A program made the position numbers and the translations under genes. From a virus: DNA of 28,603 nucleotides. The notes beneath the pieces were generated by a model. It ran no database searches, was not told the DNA's origin, and saw only the letters and a program-made list of their open reading frames with translations. Every line of letters starts with the position of its first letter. The first letter of the stretch is position 1. The DNA is taken from the IMG/VR virus record IMGVR_UViG_3300017951_000086, positions 1 to 28,603 of that record. One strand, given 5' to 3'. Shown piece by piece: positions 28,336 to 28,603 of the stretch.

Positions 28336-28603
28336 TGCGTATACACGTTGTATGCCTCGGTGTCTCCTTCCGTGTACGACGTGTATGTACTCTCGTCGAA
28401 TGCTACGCTAGCTGAAACAAAGGCTAGTCGCCGTGCGTACTCGGTTACAAAATCAATTGTCGACACGGTTACAATATACAAGCCTTCCGTCATTGTCGAT
28501 GTTCCCGACGGTGGCGTAATGCGGAACTGCGTGTACCGCCCGTTTGTCTTGACCGGCGTGACCCGCTCAAACGATGTCACCTCTCCGGTCAACTGACACT
28601 CAA
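28332..28603 (-). CDS. 3' part of 120-residue virion protein spanning the window junction
   Basis: The frame is open at the right edge and enters from the piece at 1-91 if the ends are joined. A start inside the window would be TTG at 28592, which is less likely. The protein is Thr/Ser/Tyr-rich and beta-like (FVTEYARRLAFVSASVAFDE, then a TYTSYTEGDTEAYNVYTQ end), like small virion proteins. The stop overlaps the portal start (ATGA). Confidence 0.75.
   Translation of the reverse strand, partial: ECQLTGEVTSFERVTPVKTNGRYTQFRITPPSGTSTMTEGLYIVTVSTIDFVTEYARRLAFVSASVAFDESTYTSYTEGDTEAYNVYTQ

Overview
The window is most simply read as one complete, circularly mapping genome of a small tailed phage (28,603 bp). 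The last minus-strand reading frame at the right edge (28332-28603) continues in frame into the frame at the left edge (91-1). Joined end to end they give one 120-residue protein, so the window edges look like an arbitrary cut in a circular or circularly permuted assembly. About 48 genes lie on the minus strand and one convincing gene lies on the plus strand. Genes are packed with ATGA or TAATG overlaps. I see no tRNA, integrase, DNA polymerase, CRISPR array or insertion sequence. Long-tailed (siphovirus) morphology is suggested by a 632-residue tape measure protein and no sheath gene. A Bacteroidota host is an inference from the resemblance of the capsid, neck and replication proteins to phages of that phylum, and from -7 boxes of the TAnnTTTG type.

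Reading in the direction of transcription from the right edge: a 120-residue virion protein, a portal fused to a MuF-like domain, a connector, a tail-fibre-like protein, and a lysis cassette (small membrane proteins, an Amidase_2 endolysin, a holin-like protein) ending at a strong terminator (23043-23077). Two promoters then drive early and replication genes (22998 down to 16308): several unknowns, an SSB-like protein, a Cro-like HTH protein, a replication initiator, NinG, a sigma-70-like factor, a winged-helix protein, a zinc protein, a protein with an RNA polymerase alpha-CTD-like domain, and the small terminase. The lone plus-strand gene (16096-16305) sits divergently beside the promoter for the large terminase operon. 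That operon runs through tail genes (a frameshifted tail-assembly chaperone, neck proteins, two large tail-tip proteins, the tape measure) and on to the protease, scaffold, major capsid and tail-tube-like genes. It ends at a terminator at 131-154.

The most unusual part is 2395-6033. An XkdF-type prohead protease gene and eight small genes, most of them clearly acidic, lie between the tape measure and the scaffold. One of them is an ArdA-like DNA-mimic antirestriction protein with a duplicated C-terminal domain. The start of the protease gene is copied twice upstream as seven-codon mini-ORFs, each just before a small cargo gene, which looks like a record of successive insertions. I read this as a candidate anti-defence or moron island inside the morphogenesis operon. 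The phage also encodes a sigma-like factor and an alpha-CTD-like protein in one operon, which suggests it redirects host RNA polymerase.
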